A stretch of DNA of 64,000 bases from Rostratula benghalensis (taxonomy: Eukaryota; Chordata; Aves; Charadriiformes; Rostratulidae): assembly GCA_013399305.1 (NCBI GenBank), contig VXAI01000046.1, positions 1,301,340 to 1,365,339 of the forward strand, read 5' to 3'. Position 1 is the stretch's first letter. Each line of letters opens with the position of its first letter. A program made the translations under genes and the position numbers. Below, one piece after another: positions 1-12,500 of this stretch. The notes beneath the pieces were generated by a model. The model was not told the origin of the DNA and searched no databases. It was given only the letters and a program-made list of their open reading frames with translations.

Positions 1-658
1 ATAATCCCCCAGAAGCTCACAGCTTGCAATGGCATTCAAGATTCCAAACTTAGTTTAAATGCTACAGGTGCCAGGTGCGTCACCAGGCACCACCACAAGC
101 CCCACACAATCCACAGCGAGCATCAGTCAAACCTGGGCGCCAGTTAAAATGGAAGCAACATTTAATGCCTTTGAAACAAGTATTTCACTCTCCCTGAGTT
201 AGTTTCTGTCTTCACATTCAGCCAATTGCTCAAAACTTCTGTTTAAAAGCAATTCAAACCCCAAACGTAGACACCACGTACCCCCCGATGGCAGAATGCG
301 GCCAACAGAGCCACCCTCAATCTCAACAGCTGAGCCTCTATTGTGTTCCACCTCCAGCGTTCGTGGTGTGATGACAGGTTTCAACTATTTTTAAAAAAAA
401 CGTCATATCAACTGGAGAGAAATGAGGTGAGGCCACATTTGGGATTTCAGTCACTGCTCAGGAGCCCTTCCCAACTAGTGAAGCACAGTTCCTTCTGTCC
501 CCACTAACACGGGAGGGGTTCTGGTCACCTTCCTTTCGCACAGGCACAGCTTACGGGCTGCGTTTACAAACCTGAAGCCTGAGAAAAGCCAGGGACTTTG
601 GTCAAAAATGGTTACTACTTACGCTAACACACCCAGGCTGTTTAGAACAAGAGTTGGA
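1..658 (-). other. ADAL: ADAL 3' UTR and downstream flank
   Basis: This stretch follows the ADAL stop codon on the minus strand and has no convincing reading frame of its own. I see no canonical AATAAA on the minus strand here. The only variant signal noticed is an ATTAAA (plus-strand TTTAAT at 161-166), so the ADAL transcript may end near there or continue beyond the window edge. Confidence 0.5.
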
Positions 659-3600
659 TTAATTGAACAGGGTTGGCTTCAGTTGGCACCACCGCTCCCT
701 CAGCTTTGATTTTACATCCCCGGAAGCGAAGATATAGTTGATTGATTCATGGGAAAGATCCCACATCTGTGATCGAGTCAGATGGAACGTTTTTGCAGCC
801 AGCTCGTATTCACGCGATAGATCTGTTGCAAAGACGCCTTTGTCATCAGTCTGGAGTTACATGGAAAAGACAAAAAAAAAATATATCAAAAGTAAGTTTA
901 AATTAGTTCTTCTACATAAAAAAGGGTTTTTTCTACACCTTACAAACCAGTTTTTTCTCCTGTTTCACATGTTATTCCACAACTCTTTCATCTGTTGGTA
1001 ATTATTTCATACTTTTTTTGCTCTATTTTCACTCAAATTTAGTAAAGGATTCAAACATACAAGAAAACTTTGTAAAGTGATGGCACCATTTATTAAGAAC
1101 ATAGGGACTACTGTGAAAATCGCTAGAAACATGGCTATGAAATGATATGCAAGATGGGTCAGGAGGTGCAGGTATCCCTGTTCTTTTCCCCTTCCTCAGA
1201 TCTGAGAACTAAAGCTCACTCTGCACTCCCTCCTCTGCAGGGGAGAAACTCTCTCACCCTCACATCAACACGCCAGTTGTTCTAACTTCTCCACACTGCC
1301 TGAATCCCAGGCTCGCCTCAAAAACACAGCATCGAAAGCCACCTAAAGATTACTCACCTAAAGGAGCAGGTTAGAGTGGCTTAAGGGTAAATGCCATCAC
1401 ACACCTGCAACTCAGAGTCCTCCTCTCCCCCCCCGGGCTGAATGCAATCTAACTACATCCTGCTCAGCTTCGGGCATGGTGGCATCTCCTCACTCTACTA
1501 CTTTGGTCTGTATAGGCCTTTATGGGTAAACTGCCTTCTGACCTCCTTGGGTACCCAGACTCTTTACAACTGAAAATTTCAGAAATAATCTCTAATCATG
1601 AACTGTTTTTCACCTATTATAATACAGTTCAAACTCAATAATGAGTACTTGATACAATAAAGGATTGAGGCTTACTTGAGTTATTACACACAGTACACAC
1701 ACACGCACTTGGGTTAAACCCAATATGATGATAGTAAAATCCTGCCAACACCAGCAAGAGTGCTTGGCACCTCAGCATTTAAGGACCTTAATGAGCTGTC
1801 AAAAGAACTCCAGGATTCTCATCCAACGAGTGAACACCCAAGGGAAGCACAAGCTTAAATACAAGCTTTGGACCAATGCATTGAAGAGAAATCCATCAGT
1901 ACTCAGTTAAAAAGCTCATTGCACGCCCAGCTGATCCTCTTTTCTGTACAGAAAAAGAGGTCTTGCTTTACAATAAAACCAAGAGAAATAACTAAAAATT
2001 CCCATTTGTATGAGGCATTTCTCAAACAGAACGGTACCATTTCCTACAAGCAGACAACTTGCTGCACAGTCAGAAATTGTTAGTAAGCCAGCTCTGATCC
2101 ACAAAAGATTTACTCCTGCAGTCTCACACTGGTTTGGCTCTTTGCCTAAATACATGGTTAAAATCAAAAAACTTACACAAAGCACTGCAGGGTGGCCCAT
2201 GTGGTACCAGTATCCAAAATGGTGTTTGTCACAAGAGGGCACTGTCTGTGTTTTGATGTTTGATGTCATGCAAAATTCTAAGGGGAAAAAAAAAGAAACA
2301 AGGAAGTATTAGAACAAAAGCCGTGTTTTTGACACATTAACTTACTTATTTCTCTTCCTGAATGAAAACTAAAACCACCTATTGTTCTTTCCTTGTTTTT
2401 CTATGCTTCAAATATTTGGTAGTTTCTTCTGAGGCATGTTTGGTAATCAATTTCTTCTCAGCTACTGCCTGGGTAGTTGAGAAGATTTTTCCTTACCAAT
2501 AGGTATCTGATGTTGTCGAACAAGTAGCACCAACTCTTCTGAACCTGCTGTGGCAGAGTTGAGAAATGTTCCATGTCCAATTCTGTCAGGAGGCAGGCCC
2601 AGGAGAATTTTGGTTTCCTCTTCTTGATTTGGAATCTAGAGAGGATGTATTTTATATTCTGTCAAGGCAGCATGAAACAGCACATTAAATAATTACAACA
2701 GACCGCAAGCTGTACTTTCACAGCACATCTGATCCGAAAGGAAGTGTTGGTGAGACTAAACATCTGCATTGCTATCCTGGAAAGAAACAAGTAGTCTATG
2801 GAAGTCACTCGTCACTGAGCATTACGAACCGAAGGAGCCAGAGCCCTCAACTGGCAATGCAAAAACAGACCATCTCAACTTTCAGTTCAAATCAGCTCTG
2901 TAAACTTCAGTTTCAAAACTATCACGTCAAGAAGACCTTTAATACAGGGCATAAAGAACAGCGCATGAAGAACTTAAACTGCAAGAGGCCAAAACCAACA
3001 CAACAAACAAGAAATGAAACAAAACTAGGAGACCACTGAGACATTAAGAAAGACATTTTCAGAGAATTGGGCAGGAATATCCCACAAAAGCCTCCTTAAT
3101 GAAATAGTAACAAGTATGAATAAGCCCATGAAATCATGTACCCTGTCTAATTTCCTGAAGAAATAAAAATATTTTCAGTATTTATCAGACTCATCAGACT
3201 AAACTTCAGCCGCTACTTAAATATTCTGTATGAAACCAAACTCCTTCCACCAATGCTAGCAGAGCCAATAGAGCTGCTCGTGCAAATAATGTGAATTTGA
3301 CTACACGTGACTTTTCAGAAGACACCAGGAAGAAAACAGTGGATCTCTTGCAATATTAATAATTTGCAAACTCGCACTCAACCCCTTGGTAGATACAGCA
3401 CAGTAAAAAAATAATTTGACAGCTCTGATTCAGGAAAGATTGTTGATTTCCTCTTGCTTGCTCTGCTCTTGTTGAAACGGCCCAAACCATTACTACTTTG
3501 GAGAAGTTCAAAATGCACAGAAGTGAATTTTTAGTTTCATAAAGGTTTTATAAAATGGGAATTACAGAGAAGGACCAACATAAAGGAAACTTTTACCTCT

Positions 3601-6600
3601 GAAAGATGCAACGCCAGCTTTAGACCTGCTTTTTTTGCTTCTGAGAGTGGTTCCAAGAACTCTTTGCCGTGTCCTGCCTTGAAGACAAAAACACATCACC
3701 ATTCTACAGCTTGTTCTACAAAACTCCTCCCATTGCAATAATTAAGTCTAGCAATAGCAAAACACTTAACTCAAATACAGTTACAGTGAATTATTTTCCT
3801 GTTTCCATTACTTCATCTTGGAATGCAGAAAGTCACCTACTGTTCTGCTCTGTGGGCACCATTTACACAAACGCAGTATGCCCTTCATGCATCTAAACAG
3901 AACTGAAACTAGTGACAACCTGTAATACTGTTTCACTTGCCTCAACCCAATAAACCTGACGGGGACCATTTACTAACAGACACTTCCCAGATCAACAGTA
4001 TTTTTCAGCGTCTCTTTCTTCAGTGTCACACATTAATCTGGTGATTCTTTGTTGGAGTGTCTGTTTCTTACAGCAACGGGGATTAACCTGGTACCCAGCC
4101 TGTGAGCAATCCATTCCAACTAGCAACAAGCGGGACAAAAGCTTAAAAGAACAAAATACGATTAGAACTGCTTGCTGTCACACAACATTACATATTTATC
4201 TTCAAGAACAGACCAAAATAAAACAAAAAACCTACGGTGGGATCACCACTGAGGTCGAGTCCTACTACAGCCCCATCAGTAGAAAGAAGGAACTCTTCAG
4301 CAAGTTTAACAGTCTGCTTAGCAACTGCCGGGCCACCTCTTCTGTTTATGGCTATTAACAATCTAGGGTAGAAACAGACAGATTAAGTGAAATACAGGCT
4401 GTAATATCAGGAGACTAACAAGTTTGATCCCAACAAAAATGGCACTTCACATCCTTCACAGCTGAGTATAACGAGCATTTGTACAGGAAACTGTTCCAAG
4501 GAATGAAGGTGCCAAAGCACAGAAGCACACACACACGTGCTACATCACTGCAGCAGCCTGAAACAGCATGGCCAAGGGAGGGCAGGGAACACCACGCTGC
4601 TCACTCACTGTCTGTGCCGTCGGGTGAGCAACCTCTGGGAGCTGCACGTGAAGAATGAGAATTTTTCAGCTTCCACAAACACATCTCACGAGGGCTGCTG
4701 CCCAGAGGCTAAGAGTCAGGCAAGCAGACTGCCTCCGAGCAGCCACTGACACCCTCTGCAACTTTTCTGCTGGTTCAGACTGTTCTCCTTCCCAGCAGGC
4801 TGCTTGTACAGCCAAGCAAGCAAAATCTTTGCAATTAGTCTAGGCTGTGAAAAAGGCGTCTTTAATGCAGTTTCATCAAAAACACCTTTTTTCTTCAAAA
4901 TGTTGCAGAAAGCAAACAGCAGACTGTGCAAAACCTTGAAAGGGAGGTACTCTGTGTGCTGTGTTTACCTTACATCTATATCCAAGCCTTCTTCTTTACA
5001 CTGCTTTATACCCTCAAGTACAGTTTCAACATACATCCGTTTGGTCATACCTACAAACACACATACATGTTTGGAATAAACATATTTGGATTAATTGTAC
5101 CATGTTACAGACCCAGCTCTCTAGCCTTATAGGTTTCATTTTGCACCTCTGATTTTAGTCCATAGTCTTCTAATCTGTATAGTCCTAATTCTGCTTAAAA
5201 ATATAGCTACACTGTGAAGCATATGTTTGAATTTGAATTACATCTCCTCCTAAGCACCTGAAAGAAAGTAACTTAGTGTGAACCAGGGAGTAGCAATGGG
5301 ACTTCTCTGATGTGTTTCTATGAAACCCCATCTAAAAAAAAAATTAAAAGATGAAGACACAAAAAAATAACATATATATATATGTATATATATATATATC
5401 AGCTATTCAAAATATTAGCACTCAGATGTCATACTAAAGCAAATCACCCATATCCTTGGGTAAAAGAGTTATAACCAAAACATTTTTGTCCACAATAATC
5501 TAATAGTAAAATCACCTGGTTTTTACATGGTTAAATCTTTGCTTTTATATTTAAAGGATATTTTTATTCAACCAACTACATTTGGTTTGCTTGTTATTAA
5601 CATAGTCTTAACTAAGGTTTCTAGCGTGTCAGACCTACAAATTAAAAACCAGAACGGACTGTACCTGTGGATTTTTCTTCTCTAGGAGTGCTCCTCAATT
5701 CCAGATACTTGACACCATCATCAGCAAATTCTTTAATAACATCTTTAGTTATCTGATTAAAAAACAGTGTATTCAGCATCATGACAGTACTAAAAGACTC
5801 TGGCATCTTTTGCCCTGAAGCCCTTTTCCAGTGGTGAACAAAGAGCAATTCTAGCTCTGTAGTTTTGGTATGTACTGAACTGAAGGAGAAACAGGAGACC
5901 AAGATGCATCAAAAACTTTGGTAGCAACCAACAAATCATATTTTTAAGACATTATCAGTCTAAGCAGCTGAATGGCGATAATGATTGCCATACTGGAAAG
6001 TCATTGCTTTCACAACAAATAAATGTAAAGCTCATATAAAGTCCTGTGTTTCTAAATTACTGTGTTTTACCATGATAATTCTGACCTGCAATTGAAGGGC
6101 CTACTGCTGTTACTGTTCCTTCAAACCCAAAGCCGTCAATCCAACTAATTTTGCCTGTGTACATTGCTTGCTTGTCTTAAGCAAACTTTTTAATCAACTC
6201 ACCAGTAAAATATCTTCAGGTCTTGTGGTAATCTGATAGATAATCTGAAACATCTGAAAACACCTAAAATAAACAGTTTAAAAAAACTTAATTGGGCAAA
6301 CATTAAACAGTAAAATGAGTTTTCAAAGATGAGAGAAATCTGCATTTAGGAGCTGTGTACTCGCTGCACTCAATTGACCAGCTTGGACCTTAAACTACAC
6401 AGACCATCTGAATGGCAACTGCTGACTTCAGATGCTAACAATGCATCTGCAACAGAAATAATTATTATTATTAGCACCAAGTTTTCTTAAGCACAAAGGA
6501 AAACATGAAGTTCCCAAAAAAGAAAACTCTAAGAGTCACTTTTCTTGGACTAACATATGCTACAGGTGAAAATTTTCAATCCTTTATAAAGGGAATTAAT

Positions 6601-8552
6601 CAGCATGAGTTTTCCATGTAGCTTGCAAACTTCTCAGAAGTTACTGCATAGATACAAGTAGCAAAAATAAAATCTAACAGATTGTACTGCAACTGAAACT
6701 TGAATACGCGTTTTCTGCCATCCACATGCAAGGCCACGTGTTTCCCTGAGCTGAACTCAAGTAAGAGGCACTCGGTAACTGCCCCTCGCTCCCACACGAG
6801 TTCACTCACTCATCCAAGGTCCTTCTCTTTCCTTTGTCAATCACCGTCATTCCATTCTGGATCTGAAGGTACGGCTTCTGGGCCATAAGTTTCTTCATAG
6901 TGGCAGAACTGATACAGCCGTTCAAATGAGCATGAAGTTCCTAGAGAAAAGAAACCCAACCTATGGATTTGCTTCCAGTGAAAAGGATAGCTTCTACATC
7001 GTGTTTGTATTACCAGTCTTGTATCCTATGTCATTGTTTGAAAAGAAAATAACAGCTGTCTCTGTCTTTGCCTAGTAATTGTTTCCTCGTGCTCTTGCAT
7101 GCATTGCTTCAACCAAGGCCATCCTGTTTGTTCCTTCTGGCTGCTGCCAGACTGATCCCCGTGGGAGCGTGGCTGGCTCTGGAAAGGCAGCTCCCCAGCT
7201 CCTTCTGGGAGCAGAGCAGCTCAAGGGGAGGAAGAAGCCAACAGCTGCCTCAGAGTTGAGAGAAGTGTAATAAGGATTCAAACCCTCTTTCCCTGTCCAC
7301 TGCAAGATAAGCGTATGCATACACTGTTAGACAAGACCAACACCTGTACATCCACTCACTTTTCTTCTTTTCATACTTTGAAGTTTTAACACACCACAAA
7401 TCCAGTAAGCCACTACCTCTACCCGTTGACAGCAGCTGGAGTAGCTGCCCTCCTTTGTCCAAAACTGCTTTCTGCCTGCCTTTTTCTTGACAACCTGCCT
7501 TTGGGGTCCACACCTACGATCCTCAGCTCCATTCTTCGCTTCACCTCTGCTTCCTTCTTGTGCTCTCTTAGCTCCTGACACACGGAACGGGTCCCTGATG
7601 CCCTCCCCACTACTGCAAAAGTTATCTCCAAAGCATCTGCTCTGTTACGTGCCCCCTCAAACTCATCCCTTCTCACTGGGAAAAGAAAAATGGGGAAAAT
7701 ATTTCTTCAAGTCTTTGACTGGAAAACATGTTGAAATTGTAACTCCTTCAACATTTAATTTTAATTTCATTAAGTATTGGATTTCAGATTTGAATTTTAA
7801 AGCATTAAGTTCACAAGTAGAGGAAAAGGGGTCAGATTTTCATAAACCACGAAGGTGCTCAGCTCCAGCTGAACACAGGAACTGTGGCCGTTTGCCACCT
7901 CTGCTACAGGCTGCTGCCACTCGATCACATTTTGCACAGCCTGGGAAGTGAAATACCTCACAGAGATCAGTGGACATTGCACATGAGCCCCGAAAAACAT
8001 CTTATTGGAGTACGGGGATGCTGTGATCTGGTGAGGGTTTGATGGGCATTCAGGGTCCGAGCTCTCCACCGCAGTACGTGCCCTTTGCTGTTTCCCAAGT
8101 CCCGAAGGGTGACCCCGATAAAGCGGGAGCGGAGGAGCGCACAGATACACCCCAAGTAAAGGCACACCCTTCGGGACACGGGGAAAAAAGCGTTATCAGA
8201 GGCGGACTCGTCAGGCTAGCCTGGGGCAAAACAGGGCGAAACCAGAAAATAACGATCGTGCTCAACTGATTTAACCGGGAGAAGGTTAGACACTAAAGAA
8301 CTACAAACACGCGGGTCAGGCAAACACCTGCGGTGCGGGTGAAGGAGCTCAGAAAAAGCGCACGGTCGATTAAAAGCTGAAGAGCGAGCAGCCCCCTGCC
8401 CGCCGCGCTCCTGCTCCAACCCGACCCCCGGCCGCCCCCCGCCGCCGGAAGGGCGAGCAGGGCCCGGCCACCCCCGCCGCACTCACCACTTTGGGCAGCC
8501 GCCGGTAGAAGCGCAGCTCCCGCTCCCCGTCCCCGTCCCGCTCCGCCGCCAT
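659..8552 (-). CDS. ADAL: Adenosine deaminase-like protein (N6-methyl-AMP deaminase), 10 coding exons
   Basis: This cytosolic zinc hydrolase of the adenosine deaminase superfamily removes the methylamine group from N6-methyl-AMP, giving IMP. Coding exons on the minus strand, 5' to 3': 8552-8487, 6940-6810, 6263-6203, 5752-5665, 5050-4969, 4362-4232, 3673-3597, 2635-2497, 2277-2177, 850-659. All are bounded by AG/GT, phases agree, and the sum is 1068 nt (355 residues plus TAA), the same length as human ADAL. Metal and catalytic motifs are intact: His-Ala-His at residues 25-27, the LHLSE segment with His209 and Glu212, Gly-His-Gly at 232-234, and Asp-Asp at 294-295. The segment DVIKEFADDGVKYLELRSTP (exon 4) is nearly identical to human ADAL and distinguishes it from ADA. 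The ATG at 8552 begins MAAERDGDGE inside a CpG island. The exon 6 donor (G|GTTTTT) is weak, and the alternative GTAGGT four bases upstream is discussed in the findings. Confidence 0.96.
5372..5399. repeat. (TA)n microsatellite
   Basis: An almost pure TA run with one interruption, lying inside ADAL intron 4. It is an ordinary simple repeat and probably polymorphic. Confidence 0.9.
8099..8177. repeat. Perfect 13-bp inverted repeat in ADAL intron 1
   Basis: GTCCCGAAGGGTG at 8099-8111 is the exact reverse complement of CACCCTTCGGGAC at 8165-8177, with a 53-bp spacer. It lies in the first ADAL intron just downstream of the CpG island. Function is unknown and it may be coincidental. Confidence 0.6.
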
Positions 8553-8690
8553 GACGCTGCCGGGCCGCCACCGGGCGGGGCGCGCCTTGGCCACGCCCGG
8601 ACGCCACCACCCCCGACCCCGCCCACCGCCGCGCCCCTGCGCGGGAAGGCACGCGCAGAAGGCGAGGCCGTAAAAGACACCGGTAACGGT
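8300..8690 (-). promoter_or_regulatory. ADAL: CpG island at the ADAL 5' end (likely promoter)
   Basis: A sharply GC- and CpG-rich block surrounds the ADAL start codon and first exon, in contrast to the AT-rich flanks. No TATA box is evident, as is usual for a broad housekeeping promoter. The TM2D3 poly(A) signal abuts its upstream side. Confidence 0.7.
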
Positions 8691-8711
8691 CAATCCCGTG
8701 AAAGCTTCAAG

Positions 8712-8717
8712 TTTATT
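8712..8717 (-). terminator. TM2D3: TM2D3 poly(A) signal AATAAA
   Basis: Plus-strand TTTATT reads AATAAA on the minus strand. It is about 850 nt after the TM2D3 stop and about 160 nt before the ADAL ATG. It is the last such hexamer before the next gene, so cleavage would fall in or at the edge of the ADAL CpG island. Another AATAAA (plus TTTATT around 9391) could serve as an earlier site. Confidence 0.55.
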
Positions 8718-9563
8718 AGAGCGACACCGATCTCAGCTCTCCCGCACCGCAGCTCCAGCCCGGCGCCGGCAGCCAGGAGGTGCTCCCCCGCCCGGGGCGC
8801 TGCATCGTCACCACGTCCTCCGTGGGCAAATGCAGACATTACATCACCAGCCCTCGTTTGTAAATTAACTTGGCAAGCGTGCCAGCACAAGAGTACCAAC
8901 TGGACCTTTCAAACCCAACCAAAACAAGGACACCCTGGAACAGTCCTAAAAACTATTTCATACGTAGCTTTTAGCATCACTGCAGTCTAATTCTAAAACC
9001 CCCAAAATGTTAAGTCCACAAGCCACTAAGCAAAGGTTAGCTCTTGGTATAGCCCAGAACAGAGACGAGCGTAAATAACAGCAGAAAAGATGGTGATCTA
9101 CATACAGCTACAGTAATTCAGGCAAAGAAATTATCTCCCACAAATAAATACATACATACATACATACATAAATTTCCTGACATATTTAGGGAAGTTGGTT
9201 TTAAATTCAAGCACATAAATATGAAGTAAACTCCTCCAGTTAGTCTGCATCTCTTTTGGGGCTTGACAGAGTTGAAGCCCAGTGCAGAATTTGGTGAGCT
9301 GCTCAACTGTTGTCATAGAAAAATATCGTGTCCCCAGGCATGTCCATAGGAGAATGGAAATAAATTCCAACTTAGTCAGTCATCCACTTCTTTATTTTAC
9401 CTTAGTTAAAGGCAGACTAAGTACAGATACTGTACATTAACGTGTATGCACATCAAAAGAACTGCTGTTCTTCATTCTACCTTAGTGGCTCAGATCTCTA
9501 CATTTTTTTCTTTAGAGCCCTCTCCAAGCAATTACTCCTCTTTGAAAGGTGTTGCACCCGCAC
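8718..9563 (-). other. TM2D3: TM2D3 3' UTR
   Basis: This stretch lies between the TM2D3 stop codon and the candidate poly(A) signal. It has no convincing reading frame and contains a short tetranucleotide repeat. The annotation as UTR is inferred from position only. Confidence 0.55.
9141..9170. repeat. (CATA)n microsatellite
   Basis: A run of CATA units within the presumed TM2D3 3' UTR. Confidence 0.9.
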
Positions 9564-12500
9564 TTAAATATAGAGAGACCCATCTGCAGGCCCCACATAG
9601 CCCACGCCTATCAGCAGCACGTCAATTAGTGTCCATATTCCAAGTCCACCAAAGCTGAAGAGTTTTCCCAGACCTTCCCGCCACTGGCCCAAATAGAAAC
9701 GATCGGCCCCGAATCCACCAAGGGTGATGCTGAAAGAATAAAAACATGAGTCACTATTATTAGTTTTAGATTAACTCAGTTTGGGTATCCATACACTGAC
9801 ATATGCAAGCTGACGACAGTTTTGCTCAACACGATGCAAGAAACAATACATTTTTTGTACAAAAAGGGCAGAGTTATTACATTAGAAACCTTTTGATGAA
9901 ATAGCACTATTTCTTAGCTCATTAAACTATCCAGAGATGTGACAGCTTTCATTCATGACAAGCAATATAAAAACCCCTCTCGTTTATAAACCTATCTTGA
10001 CTTTTCTAAGCTAGGAGAAGCTGAAAAGAACCCAGGGAAGAGGCTACAGAGCCAGACCCAAACGCAGCCCCACGCAGCCATCAGGCAGCAGTCTCTCCAG
10101 CTGGTGGCAGGGAACAACTCTTGCTTTGAAGGAAAGAGTTGAATCGCCTGTTTCATCAGGGTCATATTTTATCTTTGGCTCCAGGAACATAAGAGCCTCA
10201 CTACCTAATTTATCACATTAACCACTTTTGAAATAGTTAGTGAAGAAGGTCTTAGCACCAAAAGAACTTCAGGTACTTTCAAATCACAGTTGTAGTGCTC
10301 TGATGGCTCAAAATTCCAACAATAACCTGAACAGTTACTGCGATACTGGTCTCTTCCCTAAATGCAAGAAACTTCATCTTAAGGCATTTCTGGCTGTTAC
10401 AGTTGGGAAGGAAACTGTAAGCAATGTGTACCAGCTGTAGCCAGCTCAGTCACACCTACCGAGTTCACACACAGCTGTGTGCAGTGCAGACACCAAAAGG
10501 TGATTCTGACAATGTTCAACCCTAACTGAAACACATTAAAAAAGGGAAGAAAAAGCCGTAAATCTGAGCATTTATTTTAGCATTTGTACCTCTTTTGACA
10601 CTATACAGAATACAAACATGTCCTCTCTGCTCAGAAAACAGATCACTCTGTGAAACTAAGAAATACTGACGTTTACTCTGAAGAAAGAACATTTGATGCA
10701 GAAAGAGTGTAAATATTTTCCCTAAAGCTCTGTGTACTGAAGACAGTCAGTATCATTGCATGTGCCATCTTCCAGCAGCCTATATCTCCAAATTCCAAGC
10801 TAGACTATGTGAAATATTGGTTACTCAATAAAGCATTAAAAAAGCAAGAAAGGAAAAGCAACCAAGCAGAAACCCAAACAAACTAATAATTTTATAAACA
10901 ATGAATCTACTTCTAATTTTATTATCTTTTTAGCTTGACAACAGTTCTTATGTACCTTAGTGCCAAGGCAGTAGACCACTTGTAACCTCCAGTCCAGTTG
11001 CAATAGAGCATCTTAGGAAAGACACGATTACCTAAGCATTAGAAACATTTAAAAAAAAACCTTAATGTAACAAAGACCACATAATGAGCAAGGAACCGAC
11101 AAGCAAGACGACACGTGCTTCTCTAATAAGAGTCTAAAAGGGTTGACACTAATTAGAACAGACGCAGCACAAAAGCTCATAAATACTCTACAGTCCCCTG
11201 TTCCATCAGTCTTTGTCCCACATCAGAGAAAAGCCAAGGTCACTGAACAAATAGGGGAAAATTAAACCATCAGGAAAAGTTATCCCACTGAGACATCTGG
11301 TATTAATTCTATTAGCGCGTCCAGATCAGTTCAATTCATAGAAGCTGACCAAAATAAAACAGAACTGTTTTCTCTCATGTGAAGGTATACCACAGTATTA
11401 AAACCCAATGTGTACAGTTAGATGTCACCATTCTGCTCTAAAATCAACATTTAACTGTAAAAAATTTCAATAGATTAATCAAGGTGCAGGCTGTTAGTTA
11501 CTGCAAGGGACAAACAGTTGTTGCATTGACTCATTATATAAAATGTTAAGAAAATATTTTGAAACAAAGCTTCTTTACAGACCCTGTTTTAGCCCACTTT
11601 ACCTAGACAATGAATATGGTCCCGTACTGTACAAGTGGCATTGTATCGCTGTCGCGGACAAGAAACCGTCATGCAGTTTGTAGAATTGGTACATACATAA
11701 TCCAGCGCTGCGAGCTGCCAGCAAAACTGGCACGTCATGTTAATTGTGAAGTTCTCCTGCTCGTGGTTATTCTGATCCTATAAAAGACAGTGGTATCACT
11801 TCACTAGTAATAAAAAAAATTCACCGAGCGCAGGATCAGATTGCATTCCATGTATAGACATTTTGGGCAAATGACTTTCTTTGCTACTTCTACGTAGTCA
11901 AGTACAATAGAAAAAGCAACACTAGAAAACTGAGTTACTAAAGCAGAGTTCAACTTTCCTGCTTCCTCCGAGGCAGGAGGAATCCGGCTAAGGCTTATAC
12001 CAAGAGGAGGAGTTGTTCACCTTCACCTGTAAGATCAGTCTGTGTCTCTGGCAGGTATTTAGCCTCCCCACTCTCAAAACGGCTCAGTTTGGATTGGCCA
12101 ACACATGGATTAGATTCAATTGCGCGGCTGCGTAACAAAAAGATCCAGTGCAAGAAGAGCAAAACAGAGAAGGGCAGGGCTGCCTCTGCAGCTGAGTAAC
12201 TCAATGTACCAGACATCTGCAAACCTGCTTAGGTAAGAACCTGGAATTTATAACAAGATGTCACACCTTAATTAAATTACTTAATTTGGTGTTTAAAAGT
12301 AACAACTTACTTACAAGACAATGCACATGTGGCTTGACTCTGCAATCAAAAGTGGCGGGCTTCCCATAGACACAGGAATGGTTTGTGTTACACGTCATGC
12401 AGTCTGGTGGCAATCTACTGCAAGGCCCATTGCTAGGACATTTTGTCACGTAAGATGGAATTTCTGTACTTTCTGAAAGGCAAGATACGTGAATAGAAAT

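Noticed and set aside
2010..2312. Plus-strand open frame of 100 codons
   Set aside because: It is antisense to ADAL exon 9, whose conserved peptide is on the minus strand.
659..8552. Identification as ADA (adenosine deaminase) or ADA2
   Set aside because: Exon 4 and the SNIKTQTVPS segment match ADAL much better, and the length of 355 is that of ADAL. There is no signal peptide as in ADA2.
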